Both the position numbers and the translations under genes were made by a program. Below are positions 21,947 to 30,647 of a stretch of DNA of 64,000 nucleotides, in pieces (positions within the stretch are counted from its first letter, which is position 1; each line of letters begins with the position of its first letter). The notes below the pieces were generated by a model, which had not been told where the DNA came from, made no database searches, and saw only the letters and a program-made list of their open reading frames with translations. This DNA comes from Candidatus Borkfalkia excrementavium (GTDB lineage: Bacteria > Bacillota > Clostridia > Christensenellales > Borkfalkiaceae), in assembly GCA_019115945.1 (NCBI GenBank), contig DXCO01000019.1:1-64000 (forward strand), given 5' to 3'.

Positions 21947-23644
21947 ATGAAAGGAAAACTGAAAAAAATTTTTGCGGGTGCGATGGGCGCCGCGATGATC
22001 TGCGCCGCCCTTGCAGGCTGCACGGGCAGGGCTCCGGAAGGAAGCGAGCCGGTCAACACCGATCAATTGCAGTTGTATATCGGCGTATACGAGGGCGGTC
22101 TCGGTTCCGATTGGGTCTATGCCCTGAAAAAGGACTTTGAAGACAAATATGCGGACGTAACTTTCGGGGATAAAAAAGGCGTTCAGTTGCGCATTTCCGA
22201 ATCCAAGGCGTTTACGGGGGAATTCGGTACCTCAGGGACCGTGAACATGTCGCAGGAAGTGATCTTTGCAGAGGGCGCGGCGACGCTGTACTGTGCGGAA
22301 CGCGGAGATTTTCTCGATATTTCCGATGTCGTGACAAAACCGCTGAATTACGATTTTGTCCGCAAGAGCACGGGTTCGGGAGAATCTGCGACGATCGAAT
22401 CCAAACTCAATCAGGACCAGCGGGATTATTACAGCGCGATCGACGGAAAATATTACGCGCTCCCCACTGCGGAAGCCTACATGGGGCTTGCGTACGACAT
22501 CGAGGTGTTCGAGGACAACAATCTGTATTTCGCGCCGGACGGTTCCTTTGTGACGGGACCTGACGCCGAACGCAGCAGCGGGCCTGACGGCGATCCCTCC
22601 ACCGAGTGGGACAACGGCCTTCCGCAGACGTACGAGCAGTTTTATACCCTGTGCGCAAAGATCAAAAACGATCTGAAAATGATCCCCGTCATGTGGGGCG
22701 GCGCTTTGCAGGAAATGGTCAGTTTCCTTCTCCTTTCTCTGGAAGCGGACAACGTTGGCGCGGAGCAGATGTATCTCAATTACGATTATGACGGCACGCT
22801 GGAAAAGCCGATTACATCGTTCGACGGGAGCGGAAATCCTCAGTTCGGCGCAGACGTGCCGATCACTGCGGCAACGGGATACGAACTGTATAAACAGAGC
22901 GGCAAATATTATGCCCTGAAGTTTATCGAGGGGATTATCGAAAACGGTTATTATAATGTAGACAACGGCACGAGTTCCGCATTCACCCATCAAGACGCCG
23001 AGGGCGTGTTCGTTTCCGCAAAGTATAACACGAACATGACGCGCGCAGCCATGCTGGTTGACGGCAACTGGTGGCAGAGCGAAGCGAAGGGCGTTTTTGC
23101 AGACTGGGAGGCGGAAAAGGGCGCGGAAGCCTCGATGCAGAACCGCAAATTCGGCATGATGCCTTTCCCCAAAGCGTCGGCGGAAGAACTCGGCCCGATG
23201 ACCCTTCTGACCTATCAGGGGCACGTCGGATTCATCAATTCGCACATCGATGCGGAAAAAGTGGATATCGCGAAAGCCTTTTTGCAGTACTGCTATACGG
23301 AGGAAGCGCTCCGCACGTATACGGTCACGACGAATATCTGCCGCCCCGTAACCTATGATATGGGGGATGCGTACGATCAGTTGAGCACGCACGGAAAAAT
23401 GTGTGTCGACCTTCATACGAGCGCGAACAAAGTTTCCATGGAGAGCGCTTCCAAGATCAACCGCAATTACAATACGCAGATCTGGTACGCTCCCGAACTT
23501 TGGAAATCCACGGTCGGCGGAACGACGTACACCTATCCCAGCCTCGCGATGATCAACAACGGAATCAGCGCGGAAGATTATTTTATGGGCATGCGCGCAT
23601 ATTGGACGCCTTCCGTTTGGAGCGCTACGTTCAAAAACGTGTGA
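21947..23644 (+). CDS. Extracellular solute-binding lipoprotein (sugar ABC transporter)
   Basis: The 565-aa lipoprotein (lipobox LAGC, Cys24) is a family 1-type solute-binding protein. It is longer than the usual 400-450 aa and resembles the large binding proteins of clostridial oligosaccharide transporters. The N-terminal lobe begins LQLYIGVYEGGLGSDWVY, and the hinge-type segment KYYALPTAEAYMGLAYDIEVFE lies near 160. Many aromatic residues (for example NWWQSEAKG near 365) fit a sugar-binding cleft. Start ATG 21947 has AAAGGAGG upstream. It forms an importer with the two permeases behind it. The substrate is probably an oligosaccharide. Confidence 0.92.
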   Translation: MKGKLKKIFAGAMGAAMICAALAGCTGRAPEGSEPVNTDQLQLYIGVYEGGLGSDWVYALKKDFEDKYADVTFGDKKGVQLRISESKAFTGEFGTSGTVNMSQEVIFAEGAATLYCAERGDFLDISDVVTKPLNYDFVRKSTGSGESATIESKLNQDQRDYYSAIDGKYYALPTAEAYMGLAYDIEVFEDNNLYFAPDGSFVTGPDAERSSGPDGDPSTEWDNGLPQTYEQFYTLCAKIKNDLKMIPVMWGGALQEMVSFLLLSLEADNVGAEQMYLNYDYDGTLEKPITSFDGSGNPQFGADVPITAATGYELYKQSGKYYALKFIEGIIENGYYNVDNGTSSAFTHQDAEGVFVSAKYNTNMTRAAMLVDGNWWQSEAKGVFADWEAEKGAEASMQNRKFGMMPFPKASAEELGPMTLLTYQGHVGFINSHIDAEKVDIAKAFLQYCYTEEALRTYTVTTNICRPVTYDMGDAYDQLSTHGKMCVDLHTSANKVSMESASKINRNYNTQIWYAPELWKSTVGGTTYTYPSLAMINNGISAEDYFMGMRAYWTPSVWSATFKNV

Positions 23645-23661
23645 ACCTACGGAGCCGTACA

Positions 23662-24573
23662 ATGAGGGGAATCAAAATATCGCAAAAAAAGAAGAAAGAC
23701 CTGATTTTCTATTCTCTGGCGCTGTTATATCCGCTTTCGCAGTTCTGCATATTTTATATCGGCGTCAACTTCAATTCCGTACTTCTGGCGTTCAAAGAGT
23801 ATGAAACGGTCAACTCTTACAGTTGGGTGGGCTTCGAAAATTTTGAAAACCTGTTCGTACTGTTTCGGGAAAGGACGATGTTCCGCGTCGCGTTGAAAAA
23901 TTCTCTCGCCGCGTTTGCGGTGGGAACGGCGTGCGGCCTTTCGTTCGGGCTGTTCTTCTCTTACTACATCTTCAAGCGAGCGGCGGGCTATAAATTTTTC
24001 AAGGTCTTGCTGTTTTTGCCCAGCATCATTCCAGCGATCTCGCTTGTCGTCATGTTCAAACAGTTTGCAGACGGCGCGATGCCGGCCATCCTCAAGGCGG
24101 TCGGCATACGAACGCCGGGGCTTCTGGCCGATCCCGACCTGACATTCGGTTCGATCATATTTTATAACGTATGGGTCAGTTTCGGCACGGGCATTCTGAT
24201 GTACGTGGGCGCGATGGAAAATATCTCAACGTCGGTATTCGAGGCCGCCAAAATGGACGGCGCCTCTTACGGCGTAGAATTTTGCCGCATCGTCCTCCCG
24301 CTCGTTTGGGGTACCTTTTCCACGTTTTTGATCGTGAACCTCGGCGGCCTTTTCATAAACCAGTGGAATATTTATGCCTTTTACGGCGGCGGTGCGGAAG
24401 AGTCCGTATATACCATAGGCTATTATCTGTATAAGGAATCGGTAAAAGTGAACGCCTATGCGGGTTATCCGCAACTGGCCGCTTTCGGGATCCTGCTTTC
24501 CCTCGTGACCATGCCTATCGTGTACGCGGTCAAATGGGCGTGCGAGCGTTTCGGTCCGTCTACGGAGAGGTGA
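23662..24573 (+). CDS. ABC transporter permease, MalF/LplB type
   Basis: The 303-aa membrane protein has six transmembrane segments and the cytoplasmic EAA loop that touches the ATPase: EAAKMDGASYGVEFCRIVLPL near residue 200. It forms a dimer with the next permease. I chose ATG 23662 (MRGIKISQKKKKD), which has GGAG at 23651; the upstream open frame is only an alternative frame of the binding protein gene. No ATPase gene lies in the locus, so a shared MsmX-type ATPase encoded elsewhere probably powers uptake. Confidence 0.92.
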   Translation: MRGIKISQKKKKDLIFYSLALLYPLSQFCIFYIGVNFNSVLLAFKEYETVNSYSWVGFENFENLFVLFRERTMFRVALKNSLAAFAVGTACGLSFGLFFSYYIFKRAAGYKFFKVLLFLPSIIPAISLVVMFKQFADGAMPAILKAVGIRTPGLLADPDLTFGSIIFYNVWVSFGTGILMYVGAMENISTSVFEAAKMDGASYGVEFCRIVLPLVWGTFSTFLIVNLGGLFINQWNIYAFYGGGAEESVYTIGYYLYKESVKVNAYAGYPQLAAFGILLSLVTMPIVYAVKWACERFGPSTER

Positions 24574-24577
24574 GCGT

Positions 24578-25459
24578 ATGAAAAACAGAGGTTTGTCGCT
24601 GCGCAGTCCGTACGCCATCGTAACGCTGTGCATCCTGATTTTATATGTGGTTTCGCTGCTATTTCCCTCCGCGTGGGGGCTTTGGACGGCGATGAAATCC
24701 AATCTCGATTATCTCGGCGATCCGCTCGGCCTTCCGGATACGTGGCATTTCGAGAATTTTCTGACGGCGTTGGATAACTACATGGTACAGGTCTTCAAGG
24801 ACGGCAGAACGTACTATTTCTACATTGAGTCGATGCTGCTGTTCTCCCTGCTTTATGCGGTCGGCGCGGCGTTTTTTACGACGTTCGTCTGCTGCCTGGT
24901 CGCTTACGTCACGTCGCGGTTCAATTTTGTATTCAACAAAGTGGTCTACGGCATCGTGATTGTGACGATGACCCTGCCCATTGTAGGCAGTCTCCCTTCC
25001 GAGATCCAGATGCTCAAAATGCTCAATCTTTACGACAATATCGTGGGGATGTGGGTGCTGAAGTCGAATTTTCTCGGCCTGTATTATCTCGTGTTCTACT
25101 CTACCTTCAAAAGCCTGCCGAAAGATTATTCCGAAGCGGCGTATATCGACGGGGCCTCCAATTTTGTGGTGTTCGTGCGGATCGGCCTTCCGTTGGTGCG
25201 CAATATCTTTTTTACGATCATGCTGATCAAGTTTATCGAATTCTGGAACGATTATACGGCGACGCTGACGTATATGCCCTCGTATCCTACGCTCGCGTTC
25301 GGGCTGTACGAATACAGTTTTTCCGCCGCGCCGGAGATCAACAATACGCCCATGCGCATGGCGGGTTGTTTCGTCCTCGCGGTTCCGATCCTCATCGTGT
25401 TTCTGTTTACGCACGATCGTATGATGTCAAACCTGTCTATGGGCGGGGTGAAAGAATAA
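24578..25459 (+). CDS. ABC transporter permease, MalG type
   Basis: The 293-aa membrane protein has six transmembrane segments. The EAA motif is SEAAYIDGASNFVVFVRIGLPL near residue 186. It starts 4 nt after the previous stop, with GAGAGGTGAG upstream, and is the second permease of the importer. The C-terminus SNLSMGGVKE has the basic end usual for the family (MxxGGxKG). Confidence 0.93.
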   Translation: MKNRGLSLRSPYAIVTLCILILYVVSLLFPSAWGLWTAMKSNLDYLGDPLGLPDTWHFENFLTALDNYMVQVFKDGRTYYFYIESMLLFSLLYAVGAAFFTTFVCCLVAYVTSRFNFVFNKVVYGIVIVTMTLPIVGSLPSEIQMLKMLNLYDNIVGMWVLKSNFLGLYYLVFYSTFKSLPKDYSEAAYIDGASNFVVFVRIGLPLVRNIFFTIMLIKFIEFWNDYTATLTYMPSYPTLAFGLYEYSFSAAPEINNTPMRMAGCFVLAVPILIVFLFTHDRMMSNLSMGGVKE

Positions 25460-25482
25460 AAATAAATTTAAGGAGGAAAATC

Positions 25483-27639
25483 ATGAAAAAAATCTGGCTG
25501 AGTTTCTTGCTCGCCGCAGTGATGCTTCTTGCGCCGGTCGCTCTGATCGGCTGCGAGGGAGGAGAAAACGGAGGAACAAAACTTGCGATCACTCCTTCCG
25601 AACTGGAGATGGAACAGTATGAAGAGGCGACCTTATCGGTAAATAAAGAGGGGACCGTCACATGGAGCAGTTCCGACCCGATGGTCGTACGCGTCAGCGA
25701 CGGCGTGATCACTTCCGTCAAGATGGGCAATGCCGTAATCACGGCGCAGGTCGGGGAGGAAACGGCCACGTGCGACGTGACGGTCATACGCGCCACGAAA
25801 AGCCGTTCTCTGATTTTGAGCGATGAGGAGGTCTCCCTGCATCTGGGCGTCGATGGAGGGGACAGCAAGACGGTCACGGCGGAACTGAAAGAATCGGGCT
25901 CGACGCTGCAGAACGTCAATTATGTCTGGGCCTCTTCCGACCCCGCCGTCGCGGAGGTCCGCAACGGGAATATTACCGCAGTGGCAAGCGGAAATACGGT
26001 GATCACCGTTTCGACGACTTATAAGGGGCAGGCGTTTGCGAAAGAAATTGCCGTCAGCGTGCGCGACTGGGCACATGACGACGGCGGGATGGCCCTGCTC
26101 GAATCGGCATCGACTTCCGAACTTGCTTCCTACGACGGGGATGTCACCGCGCTCGGTTTCGAAGAGGGCACGCAGGTAACGCAGTTTACCGTCAACGACG
26201 GCGCCACGGCTCTTTGGAATAACCGCGTTCTTGCGGAGGGTGCGACGGACTCGGCGGGCAATCATCTGTATACCCGCATGATCTTCGATCTCGCGCTGAG
26301 TGAACCGCTCACGGGGGATATGGTCTTTTGGATCTACGATAAAGTATATACCTATCATGAAGGGACGATCCCCGCGCTCGATCTTGATTTCGGCGTGATC
26401 GTCTACGATAAGGCCACGGGCGAAGTCTTCACGGGAAAAATGGAGACGGGCAAAGTTTATACTTTTGTCGTAAAACTGAATCAGCCTTCCGAAGACAATA
26501 AGTCGTGGGGGCTCTCTTTCGCACAGGATACGGTCGTATATTTCGCAAATACCGTCTGCTGCAACGAGGACTATTATCAGGATCAGTTCGGCGGGCTCGA
26601 TCAGCCGTCTGAACCGTTCACCGACGTCTATTTCGTATACGGAGACAGTCTGGAAGTGCTCGTCGGACCGAATGAAGAAGGGTGGTTTGAACAGACGTTC
26701 GCAGCAAACGACCTGTGGACCAAGCGCGTCTACCTCGGCACGAAGGAATGGACCACGATCAATCATTACATTGCGATGAAAGAGCGTTACGATTATTATT
26801 GTTTCGACATTATCTTCAAAGATAATATTGCCGGAGCGATCTGGACGGGCGGTTATGCCCTGATGATCGGGGCGGACGGCACGTTTACCAAGGAAACGGT
26901 GGGCGGAGCGATCGAGAAGGGCGATATTTACGTCTATGACGAAAGCGGCAGCGATGTGACGGGGCAGCCTTTGCAAGCGAATACTGTCTACTCATTCAAA
27001 GTGAAAATCCAGAAAGAGGCGGACGGCGTATATCAGAATCTGAGTACGGGCATCGGCCTGAATCAGGGAACGATCTGGCTGAAAGAACCTTATTTTATGA
27101 AACAGGAAAATGTTGACCCCGGTGAAGAAACTCCCGAACCGGAGCCCGAGCCGGAGCCCGAACCCGGCGACGGTGAAAAGGTCGCGCTCGGCGGCATGGT
27201 CTGCGGAGATTCGCAGGCAACCCTTACGGAGACGCAGCGCGAGGGATACGAGGGATGGTTTGAACAGACGTTCGACTCCTCCGCCGACCTGTGGGGAAAA
27301 CGCGTCTACGGTTTCGACAGCGATCACTCTTTTATCGCCATGCGCGAGTATGCGTATTACGGTTTCGACATCGTATTCGTCGACAATTTTGCCGATGCGC
27401 TGATCTGGAACGGCACCGAACTGACGATCGGGGTTTCCGAGGGCAAGTTCAATGCCGCTGCGGGTGATCTGTTCGTTTACGATGCGGAGGGCAACGACGT
27501 GACGGGAGAGGTTTTGCAGACGGGCGTGGCGTATACGCTGAAAATCAAACTGTACGGCGTTGACGGAAACAATATCGGACTGGGGCTGAACGGCGCGGGT
27601 ACGCTTCTCGTAAAATCGCCTTATCTGACGAACAAATGA
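25483..27639 (+). CDS. Big_2 lipoprotein with three related C-terminal modules
   Basis: The 718-aa product has a lipoprotein signal peptide (lipobox IGC, Cys23) and two Ig-like Big_2 domains (about 30-105 and 110-195), recognisable by VTWSSSDP and WASSDPAVAEV with ITAVASGNTVI. After that come three related modules of about 120-145 residues (about 230-370, 375-540, 570-718). The last two share GWFEQTF, LWTKRVY/LWGKRVY, YYCFDI/YYGFDI, a V-YD-G-DVTG segment and a final WLKEPYF/LVKSPYL. An acidic EPEPEPEPEP linker joins the last two. The fold is likely beta-sandwich and could bind carbohydrate at the cell surface. Start ATG 25483 has AAGGAGG; the upstream open frame is not used. It ends the locus. 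Confidence 0.8.
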   Translation: MKKIWLSFLLAAVMLLAPVALIGCEGGENGGTKLAITPSELEMEQYEEATLSVNKEGTVTWSSSDPMVVRVSDGVITSVKMGNAVITAQVGEETATCDVTVIRATKSRSLILSDEEVSLHLGVDGGDSKTVTAELKESGSTLQNVNYVWASSDPAVAEVRNGNITAVASGNTVITVSTTYKGQAFAKEIAVSVRDWAHDDGGMALLESASTSELASYDGDVTALGFEEGTQVTQFTVNDGATALWNNRVLAEGATDSAGNHLYTRMIFDLALSEPLTGDMVFWIYDKVYTYHEGTIPALDLDFGVIVYDKATGEVFTGKMETGKVYTFVVKLNQPSEDNKSWGLSFAQDTVVYFANTVCCNEDYYQDQFGGLDQPSEPFTDVYFVYGDSLEVLVGPNEEGWFEQTFAANDLWTKRVYLGTKEWTTINHYIAMKERYDYYCFDIIFKDNIAGAIWTGGYALMIGADGTFTKETVGGAIEKGDIYVYDESGSDVTGQPLQANTVYSFKVKIQKEADGVYQNLSTGIGLNQGTIWLKEPYFMKQENVDPGEETPEPEPEPEPEPGDGEKVALGGMVCGDSQATLTETQREGYEGWFEQTFDSSADLWGKRVYGFDSDHSFIAMREYAYYGFDIVFVDNFADALIWNGTELTIGVSEGKFNAAAGDLFVYDAEGNDVTGEVLQTGVAYTLKIKLYGVDGNNIGLGLNGAGTLLVKSPYLTNK

Positions 27640-27685
27640 TCGGATAAAATTTCATTATTCTTTCCGCGCCAGCGGAAACGGCTAC

Positions 27686-27720
27686 AAGAACGGGCCGGTG
27701 TTATGCACCGGCCCGTTCTT
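27686..27720 (+). terminator. Terminator of catabolic locus 1
   Basis: A perfect 15-bp GC-rich stem (27686-27700 with 27706-27720) with loop TTATG ends in TTCTT. The T-tract afterwards is short. Confidence 0.8.
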
Positions 27721-27732
27721 AATATAAAAAAT

Positions 27733-27768
27733 TTTCTCCGCGCAGGCAGATCTGTCTGCGCGGAGAAA
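27733..27768. terminator. Second long hairpin behind locus 1
   Basis: A 16-bp stem (13 perfect pairs at 27733-27745 with 27756-27768, plus three inner pairs) has a GATC loop. On the minus strand T-rich DNA follows, but no minus-strand gene is close. It may serve as a reverse-strand barrier or mRNA end stabiliser. Confidence 0.5.
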
Positions 27769-27795
27769 TCGTGGCTTTTCCGGTGAAGAATTGAA

Positions 27796-27824
27796 TTGAC
27801 GAAGCGCGCCGCATCTGATATAAT
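27796..27824 (+). promoter_or_regulatory. Promoter of the CMP-kinase-like/TtcA-like operon
   Basis: TTGACG (27796-27801) and TATAAT (27819-27824) are 17 nt apart. Confidence 0.85.
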
Positions 27825-27895
27825 AAAAAACAAATCAAAAAACGGCCGCACGGGGCACTTGAAGAGGACTTTGCGGCAAAAGAGCGGAAAACAAT

Positions 27896-28753
27896 ATGCA
27901 GAAGGTAAAAATATCGCTCGCGGGAGATCTGGGCAGCGGCAAGTCCACGGTCGGCAGGATCCTCGCGGAAAAATTCGGCGCCGAAATATATTCGACGGGC
28001 ACCATTCAGCGTCAGATCGCAGAAAGCATGGGCATGACGACGCTCGAACTCAACAAGTATTCCGAAACGCATCCCGAGATCGATCAGATGATCGACGACG
28101 GTCTGCGCGCGCTGAACGGGCAGGATCTTTCGGTGATCATCGATTCGCGCATGGCGTGGCACTTTGTGCCCTCGTCTTTTTCCGTCTATATGACGGCGGA
28201 CGCGGTCGTGTCCGCGCGGCGCATCATGGAGGCGGGGCGCTCGAGCGAACCTTTTTCTTCTCTCGACGAGGCGGTGCGTTCCGTCCGCAGCAGGAGAAAG
28301 AGCGAAATGTACCGCTATGCGGCTTTTTATGATGTAAATATCAAAGATCTCGAAAATTACGATTTTGTCATCGATACGTCGTTCGCGTCTCCCGAACGCG
28401 TCGCGCAGGAGATCGCCTCGCATTATCTCGACCATATGGCGGGGAAACCGTTCGAGCGGTATCTGATCTGCGCGGAACGGCTTCTGCCCTGTGCGGAGGA
28501 GAGGGGCGGCGCCCCCCGCTTTGTGGAGCAGGACGGATTCTTCTATATCGCTGGCGGCGCGGATAAAATTTTGTCCCTCGTCAGGGGGGGAGAAAGCCTG
28601 CTTCCCCTCAAACGTCTGCGCTCGTTCGGCAGGGGAAAGGGCAGGAAAGACGCGTTTATCCTCGCCAACTGTACGGCTGAAAAGATCAATGCGTGGGAGG
28701 AGGAAAGCGGCGTGAAAATGCGCGTCAGGCCGCCCTTTTTATGCGCGAACTGA
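27896..28753 (+). CDS. Archaeal-type cytidylate-kinase-like protein with unknown C-terminal extension
   Basis: Residues 1-185 match the archaeal/Firmicutes cytidylate-kinase-like P-loop family: P-loop GDLGSGKST near 10, the substrate segment STGTIQRQIAESMGMTTLELN near 33, the IDQMID region, and RMAWHFVP near 85, with a lid rich in Arg (VRSVRSRRKSE). Such kinases move phosphate from ATP to CMP/dCMP, although this branch is not well tested in Firmicutes. The remaining 100 residues (RFVEQDGFFYIAGGADKILSLV) are an extra domain not seen in Cmk. It overlaps the next gene by 13 nt, hinting at coupled expression. The RBS is weak. Confidence 0.78.
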   Translation: MQKVKISLAGDLGSGKSTVGRILAEKFGAEIYSTGTIQRQIAESMGMTTLELNKYSETHPEIDQMIDDGLRALNGQDLSVIIDSRMAWHFVPSSFSVYMTADAVVSARRIMEAGRSSEPFSSLDEAVRSVRSRRKSEMYRYAAFYDVNIKDLENYDFVIDTSFASPERVAQEIASHYLDHMAGKPFERYLICAERLLPCAEERGGAPRFVEQDGFFYIAGGADKILSLVRGGESLLPLKRLRSFGRGKGRKDAFILANCTAEKINAWEEESGVKMRVRPPFLCAN

Positions 28754-29574
28754 CCGAACGCGAACGCATCGAGCGCTCGATCCTGACCACGTACCGCAAG
28801 GGCGTATGGAGCAAATTCGTCCGCGCGGTCAAAGAATACGCGCTGATCGAAGAGGGAGACAGGATCGCGGTCTGCATGTCGGGAGGGAAAGACTCCGCGC
28901 TTCTTGCCAAGTGCATGCAGGAACTGCAAAAACACAGCCCCGTGCGGTTCGGGCTGGAATTCATCGTCATGGACCCGGGGTACAATCCGGAAAACAGGGC
29001 GCTGATCGAAAAGAACGCAAACCTTCTGGGCATACCCGCGCATATTTTTGAAACGCAGATCTTCGAAGCGGTCTCCGAAGTCGTCAAAAACCCGTGTTAT
29101 CTCTGCGCGCGCATGCGCAGGGGGTATCTGTACGAAGAGGCGCTTCGCCTCGGCTGCAACAAGATCGCCCTCGGCCACCATTTCGACGACGTGATCGAAA
29201 CCATCCTGATGGGCATCCTGTACGGCGGACAGATGCAGAGCATGCCGCCCAAACTGAAAAGCACCAATCATAAGGGCATGCAGTTGATACGCCCCCTATA
29301 TTACGTGCACGAAAGGGATATTTTGAACTGGCAGAAGGGGAACGGGCTTTCCTTTTTGCGGTGCGCGTGCAGGTTTACGGAGCGGAGCGAGGAAAAAGAG
29401 GACGAATCCAAGCGCCGCGAGGTCAAGCGGCTGATCGCCCGCCTGAAAGAGACGAACCCCAACGTGGATATCAGCATTTTCCGCAGCGCCTATAACGTGC
29501 ACGTGGATACGTTGATCAAGTACGATTCGAAAGGGAAGGAATATCCTTTCCTCGAACGGTACGAAGAAAAATAA
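28741..29574 (+). CDS. TtcA-like PP-loop ATPase (tRNA thiolation family)
   Basis: The 277-aa protein is a PP-loop ATP pyrophosphatase: SGGKDS near residue 42 activates the target base as an adenylate. The tRNA-thiolating family signature CYLCARMRRG near 120 provides a Cys pair for a [4Fe-4S] cluster, and CACRF near 210 gives further cysteines. GHHFDDVIETILM near 145 is the conserved metal/nucleotide segment. TtcA makes 2-thiocytidine in tRNA; relatives in Firmicutes are less well known and could act on another base. ATG 28741 lies inside the end of the upstream gene; an earlier in-frame start is less likely because it would cover the kinase end. Confidence 0.85.
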   Translation: MRELTERERIERSILTTYRKGVWSKFVRAVKEYALIEEGDRIAVCMSGGKDSALLAKCMQELQKHSPVRFGLEFIVMDPGYNPENRALIEKNANLLGIPAHIFETQIFEAVSEVVKNPCYLCARMRRGYLYEEALRLGCNKIALGHHFDDVIETILMGILYGGQMQSMPPKLKSTNHKGMQLIRPLYYVHERDILNWQKGNGLSFLRCACRFTERSEEKEDESKRREVKRLIARLKETNPNVDISIFRSAYNVHVDTLIKYDSKGKEYPFLERYEEK

Positions 29575-29585
29575 ACGTATGATTT

Positions 29586-29624
29586 AAGCGCCGCCTTTTC
29601 CGTTCGGGAAGGCGGCGCTTTTGC
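29586..29624 (+). terminator. Terminator of the ttcA-like gene
   Basis: A stem of about 15 bp (29586-29600 with 29606-29620, two G-U pairs) is followed by TTTTGC. Confidence 0.88.
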
Positions 29625-29668
29625 ATGGAAAATTTTTTCGGAAAAAAGTATTCGCACGCTTGAATGTC

Positions 29669-29697
29669 TTGACAGTTGTCAAATTTTCGTGTATAGT
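29669..29697 (+). promoter_or_regulatory. nadA promoter with overlapping operator
   Basis: TTGACA (29669-29674) and TATAGT (29692-29697) are 17 nt apart. TTGACA-GT-TGTCAA (29669-29682) is an inverted repeat with 6-bp arms covering the -35 box. The niaR gene ends the operon, so this is the likely site of the NiaR repressor. Confidence 0.75.
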
Positions 29698-29734
29698 TTC
29701 ATGGAAAGAAACGCATGCGAGGCAGGTTATTGGT

Positions 29735-30634
29735 ATGCATACGACAAAAGAGCGCATAGAAGCGCTCAAAAAGAGCAGAAATGCCGTCATTTTGGCGCAT
29801 TATTACGTTCCGGACGAGGTGCAGGAACTGGCCGATTACGTGGGAGATTCCTTTTATCTTGCAAAAGTCGCGCAGCAGACGCAGGCGGACAGCATCGTGT
29901 TTTGCGGCGTACATTTTATGGGCGAAAGCGCGAAGATCCTCAACCCCGAAAAGCGCGTGTTCCTGCCCGATCCGTCCGCAGACTGCCCGATGGCGCATAT
30001 GGCGGCGGAGGAGCAGATCGGAAAACTGCGTGCCGAATGCGGCGATCTTGCCGTCGTTTGCTATATCAATTCCACGGCGCGGCTGAAGAGCCTGTCCGAC
30101 GTGTGCGTGACCTCTTCCAACGCGGTCAAGATTGTAAAATCTCTGCCGCAAAAAAATATACTTTTTATACCCGATCAGAATCTCGGCAGTTTCGTCGCGG
30201 CGGCCGCGCCCGAAAAGACGTTTTATTATTCGGGCGGATATTGCCCCGTGCACGCCTTTCTGCTTGCGGACGACGTCGCGCGGGAAAAACGGGCGCACGC
30301 ATCCGCGCTCGTACTGACCCATCCCGAATGCACGCGGGAAGTGCGCGCCCTGTCCGATTACGTGGGGAGCACGGCGGGGATCATCTCTTATGCTGAGAAG
30401 AGCGATGCAGAAGAGTTTATCGTATGCACGGAACCGGGCGTGCTGTACGAACTGAAAAAAAGATGCCCGAAAAAGAAATTTTATCCCGTAAGCATCGTGT
30501 GCGGCGACATGAAAAAGATCACCCCCGAGCGGGTGGCGGAAACGCTGGAAAAGGAGTGCGGCGAAGTGTTTTTGGACGGATCGCTCGCGCGCAAAGCGTA
30601 CGCTCCCCTGGCTAGAATGCTGGAGTTGGGTTAA
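29735..30634 (+). CDS. nadA: Quinolinate synthase
   Basis: NadA condenses iminoaspartate with dihydroxyacetone phosphate to quinolinate using a [4Fe-4S] cluster with three cysteine ligands. The 299-aa length fits. Candidate ligands are the Cys in DCPMAH near 83, HPECTREV near 193, and VCGDMKK near 255; three repeated structural motifs (ILAHYYVPDEVQELADYVGDS, VCYINSTARLKSLSDVC, LTHPECTREVRALSDYVGS) show the triple-domain fold. Start ATG 29735 was preferred over the upstream in-frame starts that lie in the promoter region. First gene of nadA-nadB-nadC-niaR. Confidence 0.95.
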   Translation: MHTTKERIEALKKSRNAVILAHYYVPDEVQELADYVGDSFYLAKVAQQTQADSIVFCGVHFMGESAKILNPEKRVFLPDPSADCPMAHMAAEEQIGKLRAECGDLAVVCYINSTARLKSLSDVCVTSSNAVKIVKSLPQKNILFIPDQNLGSFVAAAAPEKTFYYSGGYCPVHAFLLADDVAREKRAHASALVLTHPECTREVRALSDYVGSTAGIISYAEKSDAEEFIVCTEPGVLYELKKRCPKKKFYPVSIVCGDMKKITPERVAETLEKECGEVFLDGSLARKAYAPLARMLELG

Positions 30635-30647
30635 AAAGAGGAGTTTT

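Noticed and set aside
14393-27639. Photosensory system because of the ASRT-family protein
   Set aside because: No rhodopsin or chromophore gene is present, and most members of this family are found without rhodopsin.
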